Both the position numbers and the translations under genes were made by a program. A DNA stretch of 17,733 nucleotides from an uncultured Butyrivibrio sp. (GTDB lineage: Bacteria; Bacillota; Clostridia; Lachnospirales; Lachnospiraceae): positions 1-17,733 of the forward strand of contig NZ_CAMVPU010000063.1 of NCBI RefSeq assembly GCF_947169445.1, given 5' to 3'. Shown piece after piece: positions 7,959 through 14,909 of the stretch. Below the pieces are notes generated by a model that worked only from the letters and a program-made list of their open reading frames with translations, searched no databases and was not told where the DNA came from. Position 1 is the first letter of the stretch, and each line of letters opens with the position of its first letter.

Positions 7959-8046
7959 CTACATATAGATTGATTGTTATATCTTGAAGTCCTTTTACTA
8001 CCTGATTAGTATGTTGATTTATAACTGCTTCTCGGCTTAATTCCAT
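7954..8046 (-). CDS. Possible 30-residue peptide upstream of the rsmA remnant
   Basis: An ATG at 8044-8046 opens a 30-codon frame ending in TGA at 7954-7956, slightly overlapping the rsmA remnant in another frame. AAAGGA lies upstream but about 11 bases away. The peptide is MELSREAVINQHTNQVVKG followed by LQDITINLYVG; it is polar, with no membrane segment and no recognised family. It lies at the join between the rsmA remnant and foreign-looking DNA and may be chance or a gene tip. Low confidence. Confidence 0.25.
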   Translation of the reverse strand: MELSREAVINQHTNQVVKGLQDITINLYVG

Positions 8047-8074
8047 AATTTCAATTGTCCTTTCTGCTGTTTGA

Positions 8075-9103
8075 TTGGTTTTCTTAGGTCTATGCATTTT
8101 CTTTCTAAGCTTACTTCTTAATTCTAAATCACTTATATTGTCCAGAAACTGGCATTCAGTAATCTACATTTACTTGCACGATCGCAAGCACTATAAAGAA
8201 CTTCTTAGAAAAGCTGCAATTGCGTCTGATGCACACAATTTTCTATCAAGTTATAAGCAGCAGCTTGAAGAGGCAGAATCAATTAGTACTGATGCATTTA
8301 GACTTCTCAAATATGAGAATCTTATTGATGAATTTACGAAAGGCAAAGAAATAAAAGAAAAGCCAATAAAAGATGGAGATAATGCAAAGCCGAACTTTAA
8401 GCCGCACAACACAATGAAAGTCTTTGAAGATGAGCATAAGGATATATACATAGATTTGTTATGTTCTCGTGATAAGACAAAAATGCATGTTACTAAGTTC
8501 GCAAAGTTTAAAAGAAATGGCGACAAAAAGATTATTACTTTCCCAATATATGAATGTCCGGCATGCGGAAAACTATACACTTCACTATCCATATATCCTA
8601 ACAAGCATCAAATCTCAGTTAGTGGGAAAATATACACAAATTTAACATCTAAGTTTAACCGGGCAGATCATGCAAATCATAATCTTCTCAAAGAAAGACT
8701 CCTTGTTAAAGCAAACTTTTTCATACATGACCAAAAAGCCATCAAATGCGTAAATAAAGACTGTAAAAATCATGAATTGCAAACTATTCCTATCGTCCTC
8801 AAGACAAAAAAAGGAAAAAAGACAATCCAAAAAGTAAAATGGTGTAATAAATGTAACGCATACTATTTTCCAATATCTCAGCTAGATTTCTATGATTTTC
8901 CTTACGACATTATCAATAAAACAGAATTACCTGAGATAGAAGCCCAGTACATTAAGAGGACGAATGAAAATGCCGAGCGCAAACGAATCCAAGAGGAGAA
9001 TAAAAGATTAGCTGCAGAGGCTTTATATTTGAGGCGGTATCACGAATATACAACTATGTTTGTGTCTGGAAAGCACATATTCCACCATTTCTGCGAAATA
9101 TGA
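8075..9103 (+). CDS. Zinc-ribbon protein of unknown function, probably 5'-truncated
   Basis: A plus-strand frame of up to 342 codons. The only upstream start is a TTG at 8075 with no ribosome binding site, and its first about 30 residues are an unlikely hydrophobic stretch. Credible protein seems to begin near LHDRKHYKELLRKAA (about 8174). I recognise no family. Visible features are an N-terminal charged helical region (residues 35-95) and three CxxC-type pairs: C161/C164 (YECPACGKLY), C225/C230 and C257/C260 (KWCNKCNAYYF). The last two pairs probably form one zinc ribbon. A charged helix rich in Glu/Arg/Lys follows at 288-325. Lysine-rich, AAA-heavy codon use is unlike the neighbouring genes and points to transfer. 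The missing start at a junction with the rsmA remnant suggests a truncated gene. It is followed 40 bp later by the miniprotein gene. Confidence 0.6.
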   Translation: MVFLGLCIFFLSLLLNSKSLILSRNWHSVIYIYLHDRKHYKELLRKAAIASDAHNFLSSYKQQLEEAESISTDAFRLLKYENLIDEFTKGKEIKEKPIKDGDNAKPNFKPHNTMKVFEDEHKDIYIDLLCSRDKTKMHVTKFAKFKRNGDKKIITFPIYECPACGKLYTSLSIYPNKHQISVSGKIYTNLTSKFNRADHANHNLLKERLLVKANFFIHDQKAIKCVNKDCKNHELQTIPIVLKTKKGKKTIQKVKWCNKCNAYYFPISQLDFYDFPYDIINKTELPEIEAQYIKRTNENAERKRIQEENKRLAAEALYLRRYHEYTTMFVSGKHIFHHFCEI

Positions 9104-9142
9104 ATCAAAATGGCTTTTCACTGATCTAAGAGGGGGATAACC

Positions 9143-9271
9143 ATGAGCGAGAATAATACAGAAAACAATAAAAGCAGCATTACTGCAGGCGCAACTGCGC
9201 TGATATCAGTACTTGCTGTACCGGTTACTTTGCTTGCAGGATTACTATTATCCAATAAACGCAAGAAATGA
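9143..9271 (+). CDS. 42-residue single-pass membrane miniprotein
   Basis: A short gene with an excellent ribosome site (AGGGGG, seven bases before ATG 9143) and a stop at 9269-9271. The product has a polar Asn/Glu/Ser N-terminus (MSENNTENNKSS), a hydrophobic helix of about 24 residues (about 13-36, ITAGATALISVLAVPVTLLAG and on) and a basic tail NKRKK. The layout predicts an N-out, C-in membrane anchor, much like the tail of a sorted surface protein but without LPxTG. Its stop lies 28 bp before the lipoprotein start, so the two are probably co-transcribed. Function unknown; an accessory subunit or regulator of the lipoprotein is one possibility. Confidence 0.65.
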   Translation: MSENNTENNKSSITAGATALISVLAVPVTLLAGLLLSNKRKK

Positions 9272-9299
9272 CATCTTATATCCAAAATGGAGTTTTATT

Positions 9300-10514
9300 A
9301 TGAGAAAAAAGACACTGTTACTAGCATTTAGTGCAGCTTTTGTATTAAGTGCCTGCGGAAGCAATAGCACCACCAATACTCAAGAGGATTCTGCTGATGA
9401 AGCCTCATCAGCTATCAGCATAGAAGCAGCTGAAGAGTCAGCTTCAATAGCCGAGACGCTTGAAGACAATTCTAATACCGAAAACTCTTCAGAAATAAAT
9501 GGCTATTTACCATCTTCTGCAACTGATTATAAGCAGGCTTATAAAGAAATTATCAAATATGAACAGGAAAGATTAGCTTCTGTTTCGCCAGATGATTATG
9601 ACGAATATGAGGATACCATTGACTGTTATTGGCTATATGACATTGACAAGGACAATACTCCTGAACTCTTGATAAGATATGGTCATTGTGAGGCTGCCTT
9701 CCACGGAAAGCTTTATACATTTATTGAAGGGAAGCTCCAACTCATAGATGGGATTGGCATGGGCCATACTTCATTCTATGCAGTTCCTGATGAAAACGGA
9801 ATACTTAGCTATTGGGGGCATATGGGATACGGAAGTGCCTCCAAGCTGACACTTCAAAATGGACTTCTTGAATCCGAAGAATTGTACTCTGAAGATATTA
9901 ATGAGAAATTACAGAATGACGAAGATGCTTGGTATAAAGCTGCAAATGAAATAATTGAAGGCGCATATTATCTTGAGGCTTTCAATTATTACAGCACCTA
10001 TCCAATCGAAATGTATGATGTTGTCGCAGATTATTCCTCTGGTAACATCCAATCTGTACCAACAAGCTATAGCTTCCCTGATAATAACCCGGACTTCTAT
10101 ACTGACATAATGCAAAATGATGTGATCGTAAGCGCTGTAGCACTTGATCAGTTCATGAATACTCCAGGAGAAGTGCCTTTCAGTATGTTACTTGAACCGG
10201 GTCAGATATATGAATACACTCATAGCTATCTTAACGTACATGGACTAACATATGCTGATTTAAACTCAGACGGCATATATGAATGCATTTTCTACTTATC
10301 TGAAAATGAACAAAACAAAGACTACCGAGCTATATTGAGCCTTCAAGATGGGACTGTATATGCATATCTGACGTTTTATCCTGGAGAAACCACGATTACC
10401 GAAGATGGTTACTTTGTATCCGAACCAGGTGAGTACACTCATGAACGCTATGTAAAAAGAGTTCTCTATGATAAGGAAAACGGCTTTACATACGCCGTAC
10501 CATCAGAACAATAA
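9300..10514 (+). CDS. Secreted lipoprotein with aspartate-rich calcium-loop-like motifs
   Basis: A 404-residue protein starting at ATG 9300, behind GGAG at seven bases. Upstream in-frame codons lie inside the miniprotein gene and would bury the signal, so they are rejected. The signal peptide is MRKKTLLLAFSAAFVLSAC with lipobox L-S-A-C and lipidated Cys19. Residues 20-70 are a Ser/Glu/Ala-rich linker. Two loops resemble DxDxDG calcium-binding or FG-GAP-type motifs common in Firmicute lipoproteins: DIDKDNTPELLIRYG (114-128) and ADLNSDGIYECIFYL (319-333). The rest is mixed alpha/beta with many aromatic and acidic residues. It should be anchored on the outside of the cell. It ends 45 bp before a strong terminator. 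Ligand and role are unknown. The other lipoprotein, at 1-1282, is a different family. Confidence 0.85.
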   Translation: MRKKTLLLAFSAAFVLSACGSNSTTNTQEDSADEASSAISIEAAEESASIAETLEDNSNTENSSEINGYLPSSATDYKQAYKEIIKYEQERLASVSPDDYDEYEDTIDCYWLYDIDKDNTPELLIRYGHCEAAFHGKLYTFIEGKLQLIDGIGMGHTSFYAVPDENGILSYWGHMGYGSASKLTLQNGLLESEELYSEDINEKLQNDEDAWYKAANEIIEGAYYLEAFNYYSTYPIEMYDVVADYSSGNIQSVPTSYSFPDNNPDFYTDIMQNDVIVSAVALDQFMNTPGEVPFSMLLEPGQIYEYTHSYLNVHGLTYADLNSDGIYECIFYLSENEQNKDYRAILSLQDGTVYAYLTFYPGETTITEDGYFVSEPGEYTHERYVKRVLYDKENGFTYAVPSEQ

Positions 10515-10559
10515 ACAAGAACTTTGACGATATTTCACATAATCCAACATATATAGCGA

Positions 10560-10583
10560 AAACCAGGCTTTCTAGCCTGGTTT
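10560..10583. terminator. Terminator between converging genes
   Basis: A perfect 10-bp stem (AAACCAGGCT at 10560-10569 with AGCCTGGTTT at 10574-10583) and a four-base loop TTCT. T-rich sequence follows on the plus strand (TTTCGTCTTGTCTTT) and TTTTC on the minus strand. It can serve both the plus-strand lipoprotein gene and the minus-strand acetyltransferase gene. Confidence 0.9.
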
Positions 10584-10610
10584 CGTCTTGTCTTTGTAAA
10601 TAATGTTCTC

Positions 10611-11153
10611 TCACTGCTCTCGCGCTAAGTATTTATCTCGCTTCAGTAAACATGAATCTATAACCTTCAATGATCCATCCCAAGGCCTTGTCATCTCGTA
10701 AGTATATTCATATTCGAAGCCGAAATACTCAGCCACTTTCTTTGATCTTATATTGTCCTGATAATATCCATATCTAAAGTCAAGAGCACCAAGTTTATTA
10801 AATGCCAGATCAAGCAAAAGTCCCACTACTTCTTTTCCATAGCCTTTACCTTGAAACCTTGTGCCAATACCTATTCCAGATTCATCAAAATGCCCTGGCT
10901 CTATTTCCTTTATTGCACATAATCCAAATGCTTCGTCAGTCGCTTTATCAGCAACAAAGTATGCATAATGATCTTTTTGAAATTCCATGCTTCTATGGCA
11001 TCTTTCCAATGCATCTTCCTCAGTAAGCGTAGGCTGAAACAGCATCCACTGATACACTTCTGAGTCACCCCAAATATTTTTTAGCATGGTTTTATAATCT
11101 TTTTCTTCAGCCTTGCGAAGAATAATATGATCTCCTTCTAATAACTCATACAT
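10611..11153 (-). CDS. GNAT family N-acetyltransferase, RimJ/RimL-like
   Basis: A 180-residue cytoplasmic enzyme that transfers acetyl from acetyl-CoA to an amine. The RimJ/RimL-type opening (LLEGDHIILRKAEEKDY), the acetyl-CoA-binding motif A RFQGKGYGKEVV (residues 99-110) and the following NIRSKKVAEYFGFEYE (134-149) are all present, and length is normal. The substrate cannot be told: these enzymes act on ribosomal-protein N-termini, polyamines or antibiotics. The ATG at 11153 has GGGAG upstream at a rather long distance, and a six-codon ATG frame sits between the two, overlapping the real start; this may lower or couple translation. It is last in the HD-nucleotidase / unknown / GNAT run, 22 bp after its neighbour. 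Confidence 0.88.
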   Translation of the reverse strand: MYELLEGDHIILRKAEEKDYKTMLKNIWGDSEVYQWMLFQPTLTEEDALERCHRSMEFQKDHYAYFVADKATDEAFGLCAIKEIEPGHFDESGIGIGTRFQGKGYGKEVVGLLLDLAFNKLGALDFRYGYYQDNIRSKKVAEYFGFEYEYTYEMTRPWDGSLKVIDSCLLKRDKYLAREQ

Positions 11154-11175
11154 TAGTTTTCATTTCTCCCTATCA

Positions 11176-11832
11176 CTATTTTAAATGCCATATCTCTCCG
11201 TTGGGCATCTGCATTACATCACCAGGAAGAGTCTCTATAACGTCTCCAGCAAGATTCCTGACAATAGTCTCCTCCCAGTACTTATAATTCACTCCTTCTC
11301 CCTCTTCATGCCACCTTGAAAAGAACAGTTTCTCTCCATCTCTCATAAAAAAAGAATCGTGATCGCCTATTGAAAGGCTGAGCTTTTCCGGCCATACAAT
11401 TTCCACTTCATTTCCGCACTGTCTTGAAAGCATAAGTGGTGCAATATGCAGTTGCAGGTTATAACAATCTCTCACGGAAGAAAGCGGAAGCTCAGCATAC
11501 GTACTCACCTGATAGTCATTGCAATCAAACCTTTTTATCCTGATCAATTCATTCGGAAAGTCCACGTCGATAATAAAGATTCCGTTCTCAAAGAAAATGG
11601 GTCTTTCGCTGTAATGCCCTTCCTTCTTCGGTACAGGAAAGAAGATTTGACCGTCCGGATAGTGAACCAGGCAAAGCTTTCTTCCTTTTACCACATGGCC
11701 TTCTCGAAATATTTCTTCTGCCTCATAAAGATCTCCATGTTCATAATCCAGTCCAAAATACCATTCATTGGTGGCTCCATGAACAGGCTCAATATATGTA
11801 ATTCCATCAGTCTCTATAGTCTTCATTGTCAC
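11176..11832 (-). CDS. Unknown beta-rich cytoplasmic protein
   Basis: A 218-codon frame starting with GTG at 11832, whose second and third bases belong to the TGA stop of the HD gene. An ATG two codons later (11826) is the alternative start. AAAGGG sits nine bases before the GTG and fifteen before the ATG, which favours GTG. No signal peptide or membrane segment is present. The sequence is a series of short strands with repeated [hydrophobic]-F-F and I-R-I patterns (QIFFPVPKKEG, IFFENGIFIIDVDFP, SFFMRDGEKLFFSRW), compatible with a small beta-propeller or beta-sandwich. I do not recognise the family. The overlap with the HD gene suggests translational coupling and possibly a linked job. Confidence 0.75.
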   Translation of the reverse strand: MTMKTIETDGITYIEPVHGATNEWYFGLDYEHGDLYEAEEIFREGHVVKGRKLCLVHYPDGQIFFPVPKKEGHYSERPIFFENGIFIIDVDFPNELIRIKRFDCNDYQVSTYAELPLSSVRDCYNLQLHIAPLMLSRQCGNEVEIVWPEKLSLSIGDHDSFFMRDGEKLFFSRWHEEGEGVNYKYWEETIVRNLAGDVIETLPGDVMQMPNGEIWHLK

Positions 11833-12416
11833 TTGATGTTGCCCTTTCTGATATGCTCCTGGATCAGCTTATCAGTAACTTCCTGGTACAGCTTCTCAGA
11901 ACCAAGTCTTGTCTTGCTCTGCCTACCATAGACCTGATCAATAGTAACGCCATGCTCCTTCCAATCCGAGCCTCCATTGCTGTTGTTGAGAAGCAGTGGC
12001 TGAAGATTATCCATGGCATGAGCATACTTTGCCTCAGGTGTTTCATAGGTTTCAAACTCATCAAAAAGAGCTATCAGCTCCACTTTCTGGTCATCAGGTA
12101 AAAGAGAAAAGATTCTTTCCTTCGCCTTATCTTCACGCTCTTTCTGGGTCTTGAGCCCTTCCGCATCATAGGCATAAGTATCTCCGGCATCGATTTCCAC
12201 CACGTCATGAATCATGCACATTAGCATTACTTTTGCGATATCCACGGGCTCATTAGCATACTCTTTTAAAAGATAAGCCATCAGCGCCATGTGCCAGGCA
12301 TGCTCCGCGTCGTTCTCATTTCTGCCATGACCGGAAAGGTGTGTCTGTCTGAAAATATTCTTTTCCTTATCGACTTCTAATGCAAAATCAAGCTGTTTCT
12401 TTAGTCTCTCATCCAT
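11829..12416 (-). CDS. HD-domain 5'-deoxynucleotidase-like hydrolase (YfbR/HDDC2 type)
   Basis: A 195-residue protein starting at ATG 12416, chosen because GGAGG lies seven bases upstream. A longer frame to 12437 would place that site inside the coding sequence. The HD metal-binding residues are clear: H39 in NDAEHAWHMAL, H70-D71 in MCMIHDVVEIDAGD, and D136 in AHAMDNLQPLL, together with E74 and D79, the pattern of YfbR/HDDC2 phosphohydrolases that remove phosphate from deoxynucleoside 5'-monophosphates. The length is normal. Substrate is inferred from the family. It leads a tight three-gene run with the unknown protein (overlapping) and the GNAT enzyme. It has its own 180-bp upstream region after the MerR gene's terminator. 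Confidence 0.88.
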   Translation of the reverse strand: MDERLKKQLDFALEVDKEKNIFRQTHLSGHGRNENDAEHAWHMALMAYLLKEYANEPVDIAKVMLMCMIHDVVEIDAGDTYAYDAEGLKTQKEREDKAKERIFSLLPDDQKVELIALFDEFETYETPEAKYAHAMDNLQPLLLNNSNGGSDWKEHGVTIDQVYGRQSKTRLGSEKLYQEVTDKLIQEHIRKGNIK

Positions 12417-12542
12417 TTCCGTTCCTCCATCAAACACATAATAAAACTATAGCTTGTTTTATTACATAAAGAAAGGCATACAGTGGTTTAACCTCCATAT
12501 GCTCTGTTTCGTCGATGATGGATAGCTCCAGCAAAACACCGC

Positions 12543-12578
12543 AAAAAACGGTGAGCATCTAATATAGACACCCACCGT
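12543..12578 (-). terminator. Rho-independent terminator of the MerR-type gene
   Basis: On the minus strand ACGGTG (12578-12573) pairs with CACCGT (12553-12548) around a 19-base loop, followed directly by six T. It lies 19 bp past the stop of the MerR-type regulator gene. Confidence 0.75.
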
Positions 12579-12596
12579 ATTAAAGCGTTCATATGC

Positions 12597-13325
12597 TTAC
12601 TTCCCGCAATAAACCTTTATTGCCTGATATACGAATTCTGCGGTTCCTTTGCCGCCCATCTTGTCGATGTTCTCAGTGAACTCTCCACCGCCTGCATACA
12701 TCTTACCAAGGCCGTAAAGAATCTCATTGGTGCATTTATACATATTCTCGGTGATGAAGTCCTGTATCTTCTTTACCTGAGCCTGAACCTCTGCGGAAGC
12801 CGGGTCCTTACTAATCATGGGTCCGAACTCTTCGAAAATCCTGGAAAATTCAGCCATCAGGTCGCTCTCGTATTCCTTGGTCCAATTCTTGCTCTTTTCC
12901 GAAAACTCTTTATACTCGGGAGTCTGTCCCCACTGCTCTTTTGCTTTCTTTGAATATTCATCAAGCTTACTACTATCAAATGCTGTAAAATCCAATCTTC
13001 TCACTCCTCTCGATTTAAGGTATTTGCACAGATTGAGCAGATTCTCAATGTGCTCCTTCTTGAGTTCCAGGAGGCCAATCTGCTGCTCCAGTGCTTTTTT
13101 CTTGTCAAAATCAGATCTGTTTATTATTTCTTTTATGTCTTTAAGCGGAAACTCCAACTCCTTGAACAGTAATATCTGCTGCAATTTCTCCAGCGCTGCA
13201 TCGTCATACAGCCTATAGCCAGACTCTGTGTATTCTGCCGGCTTTAAGATTCCTATCTGGTCGTAATACTGCAAAGTGCGTATACTCACTCCAGTCAGTT
13301 TACTTACTTCATTTACTGTCTTCAT
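12597..13325 (-). CDS. MerR-family regulator with TipAS antibiotic-recognition domain
   Basis: A 242-residue regulator starting at ATG 13325 behind AAGGAG; an upstream in-frame extension to 13343 contains that site and is rejected. Residues 1-70 are the MerR winged-helix DNA-binding domain (TVNEVSKLTGVSIRTLQYYDQIGIL, SGYRLYDDAAL). Residues about 76-105 form the dimerising coiled coil. Residues about 120-242 match the TipAS domain (EYKEFSEKSKNWTKEYESDL...AGGGEFTENIDKMGGKGTAEFVYQAIKVYC), which in TipAL binds thiopeptide antibiotics. Such proteins twist a promoter with an overlong spacer into an active shape when bound to ligand. A matching promoter lies just upstream, so it is probably autoregulated. 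No target gene adjoins it in the same direction, and a terminator closes the gene. Confidence 0.93.
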   Translation of the reverse strand: MKTVNEVSKLTGVSIRTLQYYDQIGILKPAEYTESGYRLYDDAALEKLQQILLFKELEFPLKDIKEIINRSDFDKKKALEQQIGLLELKKEHIENLLNLCKYLKSRGVRRLDFTAFDSSKLDEYSKKAKEQWGQTPEYKEFSEKSKNWTKEYESDLMAEFSRIFEEFGPMISKDPASAEVQAQVKKIQDFITENMYKCTNEILYGLGKMYAGGGEFTENIDKMGGKGTAEFVYQAIKVYCGK

Positions 13326-13353
13326 GGCTTTTATCTCCTTCACGTGTAAGTAT

Positions 13354-13384
13354 AGCTTAAACCATGACGTAACGTCAGAGTCAA
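13354..13384 (-). promoter_or_regulatory. MerR-type promoter with palindromic operator in a 19-bp spacer
   Basis: On the minus strand a -35 TTGACT (13384-13379) and a weak -10 TAAGCT (13359-13354) are 19 bp apart, the overlong spacing typical of MerR-activated promoters. The spacer holds the palindrome TGACGTAACGTCA (13365-13377; 6-bp arms around one base). It lies about 30-60 bp upstream of the regulator's own ATG, pointing to autoregulation. Confidence 0.75.
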
Positions 13385-13402
13385 CACTTTTATAAAAAAA
13401 AA

Positions 13403-13432
13403 TAAAAAAAATAGAGGCCGTGAAACCTCTAT
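13403..13432 (-). terminator. Rho-independent terminator, minus strand
   Basis: ATAGAGG (13411-13417) pairs with CCTCTAT (13426-13432) around an 8-base loop. On the minus strand it is followed by a long T tract broken by single A residues. It lies 19 bp past the stop of the deoxyribosyltransferase-like gene and just before the MerR-type promoter. Confidence 0.85.
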
Positions 13433-13450
13433 ACCACTCACTAATATTCC

Positions 13451-13786
13451 TTATGGCTCTTCCAGATATCTAACCTCTTTGCCGTGAGCAATTGCGTATT
13501 CAATCTCACTCTTAGTGCTGGAGCCCACATAGCCTCCAACATTTATCACATATATGGCATCCGCCATATCGATTTTTCTCTTGTGCATGTCATCCAGCAT
13601 CTCTTTTGTCTTGGTAAGGGTGCCTTCATCCATGTTCTCCCAGACTTCCTGGTCTCCGGAATGTCCAAACAATCCTACACTTATGACAATGTTGCTTTCA
13701 AGAGTAAGCCTCTTCTGTGCCTTCATGAACTGGTCTTTAAATCTGGTGCTCCCGCACAAGGTAATTACCGGATATTTCCCCTGCAT
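13451..13786 (-). CDS. Nucleoside 2-deoxyribosyltransferase-like protein
   Basis: A 111-residue protein starting at ATG 13786 behind GGGGAG. It has the fold signature of the nucleoside 2-deoxyribosyltransferase / DUF4406-like group: ITLCGSTRFKDQF (residues 8-20), VISVGLFGHSGD (34-45), a KTKEMLDDMHKRKIDMADAIYVINVGG core (59-85) and GSSTKSEIEYA (88-98), where the Glu would be the nucleophile position in true transferases. It may move or hydrolyse the sugar of nucleosides or nucleotides in the cytoplasm. Many relatives are annotated only as hypothetical. It stands alone, between copy 2 of the structured element upstream and a terminator downstream. Confidence 0.82.
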   Translation of the reverse strand: MQGKYPVITLCGSTRFKDQFMKAQKRLTLESNIVISVGLFGHSGDQEVWENMDEGTLTKTKEMLDDMHKRKIDMADAIYVINVGGYVGSSTKSEIEYAIAHGKEVRYLEEP

Positions 13787-13820
13787 ATTCTCTCCCCGCT
13801 CAAATTTAATCGGTATTTAA

Positions 13821-13940
13821 TATAAATTTCAATGTAATTATAGTATGATAGAAACACCTCTTGTAAGGATTTTGGGATGTCCTTACATATCATAAGACAA
13901 GCCGATGCAAGCCGATTTTCGGTTCCCTCGCATCGGTTTG
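13821..13940 (+). repeat. Structured intergenic element, copy 2
   Basis: Blocks in the same order as at 4050-4163: AAATTTCAATG (13824-13834), -10-like TATGAT (13844-13849), first stem TGTAAGGA (13862-13869) with TCCTTACA (13880-13887), ATATCATAAGA (13887-13897), second stem CCGATGC (13902-13908) with GCATCGG (13930-13936). The second stem can extend outward by four pairs including a G-U on the plus strand, which is a mismatch on the minus strand. It fills the gap between the flavin reductase stop and the deoxyribosyltransferase-like start, so on the minus strand it could also act as terminator of the former and promoter region of the latter. Confidence 0.65.
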
Positions 13941-13961
13941 AACTCGTTTCCGCGAAACTCT

Positions 13962-14522
13962 TTACAATAAAGCTTTTCCACTTCCCCAGGCATCTCCAAC
14001 CTTCTCTCCAACAACATGGTAAGCATTGTTGAAAGGATCAAAAGTAATTGGCTTAACCTTGCTTACATCAACCTTGCCATCTGTAAGAGCAGCCTCATCC
14101 ACGCTGACGTTAACAATCTCCCCCTTAAGGATGCAGGAATCATGGTCAAAACTCTTTACCTTGCATTCCATGCACACAGCAAGCTCGTTGATGATAGGAG
14201 CATTTACGTTAGGACTCTTGGTTGCTGTGAATCCGGCCTTTGCAAACTTATCATCATCTTTATTGCCTGAAGCCATGCCCACATAGTCGCATGCTGCAAC
14301 ATGATCTGCATCCGCCATGCTGATTGTAAATGCACCGGTCTTTTCGAAGTTCTTGCAGGTCTTGTGATCAACAGAAAGACATACTGAAACCTCGTTCATC
14401 TCGCTGATTCCACCCCATGCAGCATTCATGGCATTAGGCTTCCCATTCTCATCATATGTTCCAATGATCCAAACTGGCTGTGGGTAACTAAAAGGTTTTG
14501 CTCCAAAATCTTTTCTGCTCAT
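13962..14522 (-). CDS. Flavin reductase family protein (flavoredoxin-like)
   Basis: A 186-residue flavin-binding protein starting at ATG 14522, which overlaps the stop of the DUF1284 gene as ATGA and has AAGGAG eight bases upstream. It belongs to the split-barrel flavin reductase/flavoredoxin group: FGAKPFSYPQPVWIIGTYDENGKPNAMNAAWGG at the start, SVDHKTCKNFEKTGAFTISMAD in the middle, and the LAVCMECKV strand. These proteins bind FMN and pass electrons from NAD(P)H or another donor. The electron partner is unknown. It is the last gene of the eight-gene minus-strand operon and is translationally coupled to the DUF1284 gene, whose cysteines may suggest a redox partnership (inference). Confidence 0.9.
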   Translation of the reverse strand: MSRKDFGAKPFSYPQPVWIIGTYDENGKPNAMNAAWGGISEMNEVSVCLSVDHKTCKNFEKTGAFTISMADADHVAACDYVGMASGNKDDDKFAKAGFTATKSPNVNAPIINELAVCMECKVKSFDHDSCILKGEIVNVSVDEAALTDGKVDVSKVKPITFDPFNNAYHVVGEKVGDAWGSGKALL

Positions 14523-14908
14523 GATCTTAACTCCTTCTCTCTGCATATATAGTCCCAACTACAATCTCCGCAGATATCACCACGGATACCCGCATCAATT
14601 ATTCTATCCTTCACAAGTCCTATGAACTCGGCAAAAGAAATCTCACTTCCATCACCAAGTCCGCATGCCTTCAGCACTTCTCTGTCATATCTAAGAACCT
14701 TGTCCTGAGTAGTGCATACACCGCCCTCATTATTAGGACAGTTCTCGCATACAATATCTGTTTCAGCCTTGAGCACCACCTTCTGCTCAGAATCAGCCTC
14801 AAGCTCTTTTATCACCTTTCCCATATGGTCTGTAAAATCAGCACTGTAACCCTTGCCTTCATAGAACTGAAAGCACATACCATGGTGGGGTCTCAAACGT
14901 TTTTTCAT
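14519..14908 (-). CDS. DUF1284 cysteine-rich protein, possible iron-sulfur protein
   Basis: A 129-residue protein starting at ATG 14908 with GAGG upstream inside the end of the preceding gene. Longer in-frame starts up to 14953 fall within the DUF1349 gene and are less likely. It matches DUF1284: LRPHHGMC at residues 5-12, GKGYSADF (18-25), and two cysteine groups, C54/C57/C65 and C113/C116/C122 (ICGDCSWDYIC). The arrangement suggests an iron-sulfur cluster or zinc site. Function is unknown. Its start is one base after the stop of the DUF1349 gene, and its stop overlaps the flavin reductase start (ATGA), so all three are coupled. Confidence 0.9.
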   Translation of the reverse strand: MKKRLRPHHGMCFQFYEGKGYSADFTDHMGKVIKELEADSEQKVVLKAETDIVCENCPNNEGGVCTTQDKVLRYDREVLKACGLGDGSEISFAEFIGLVKDRIIDAGIRGDICGDCSWDYICREKELRS

Positions 14909-14909
14909 T

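Noticed and set aside
13380..13440. Poly-A stretch as a slippage site or origin-like A+T-rich tract
   Set aside because: On the minus strand it is simply the T tract of a hairpin terminator.
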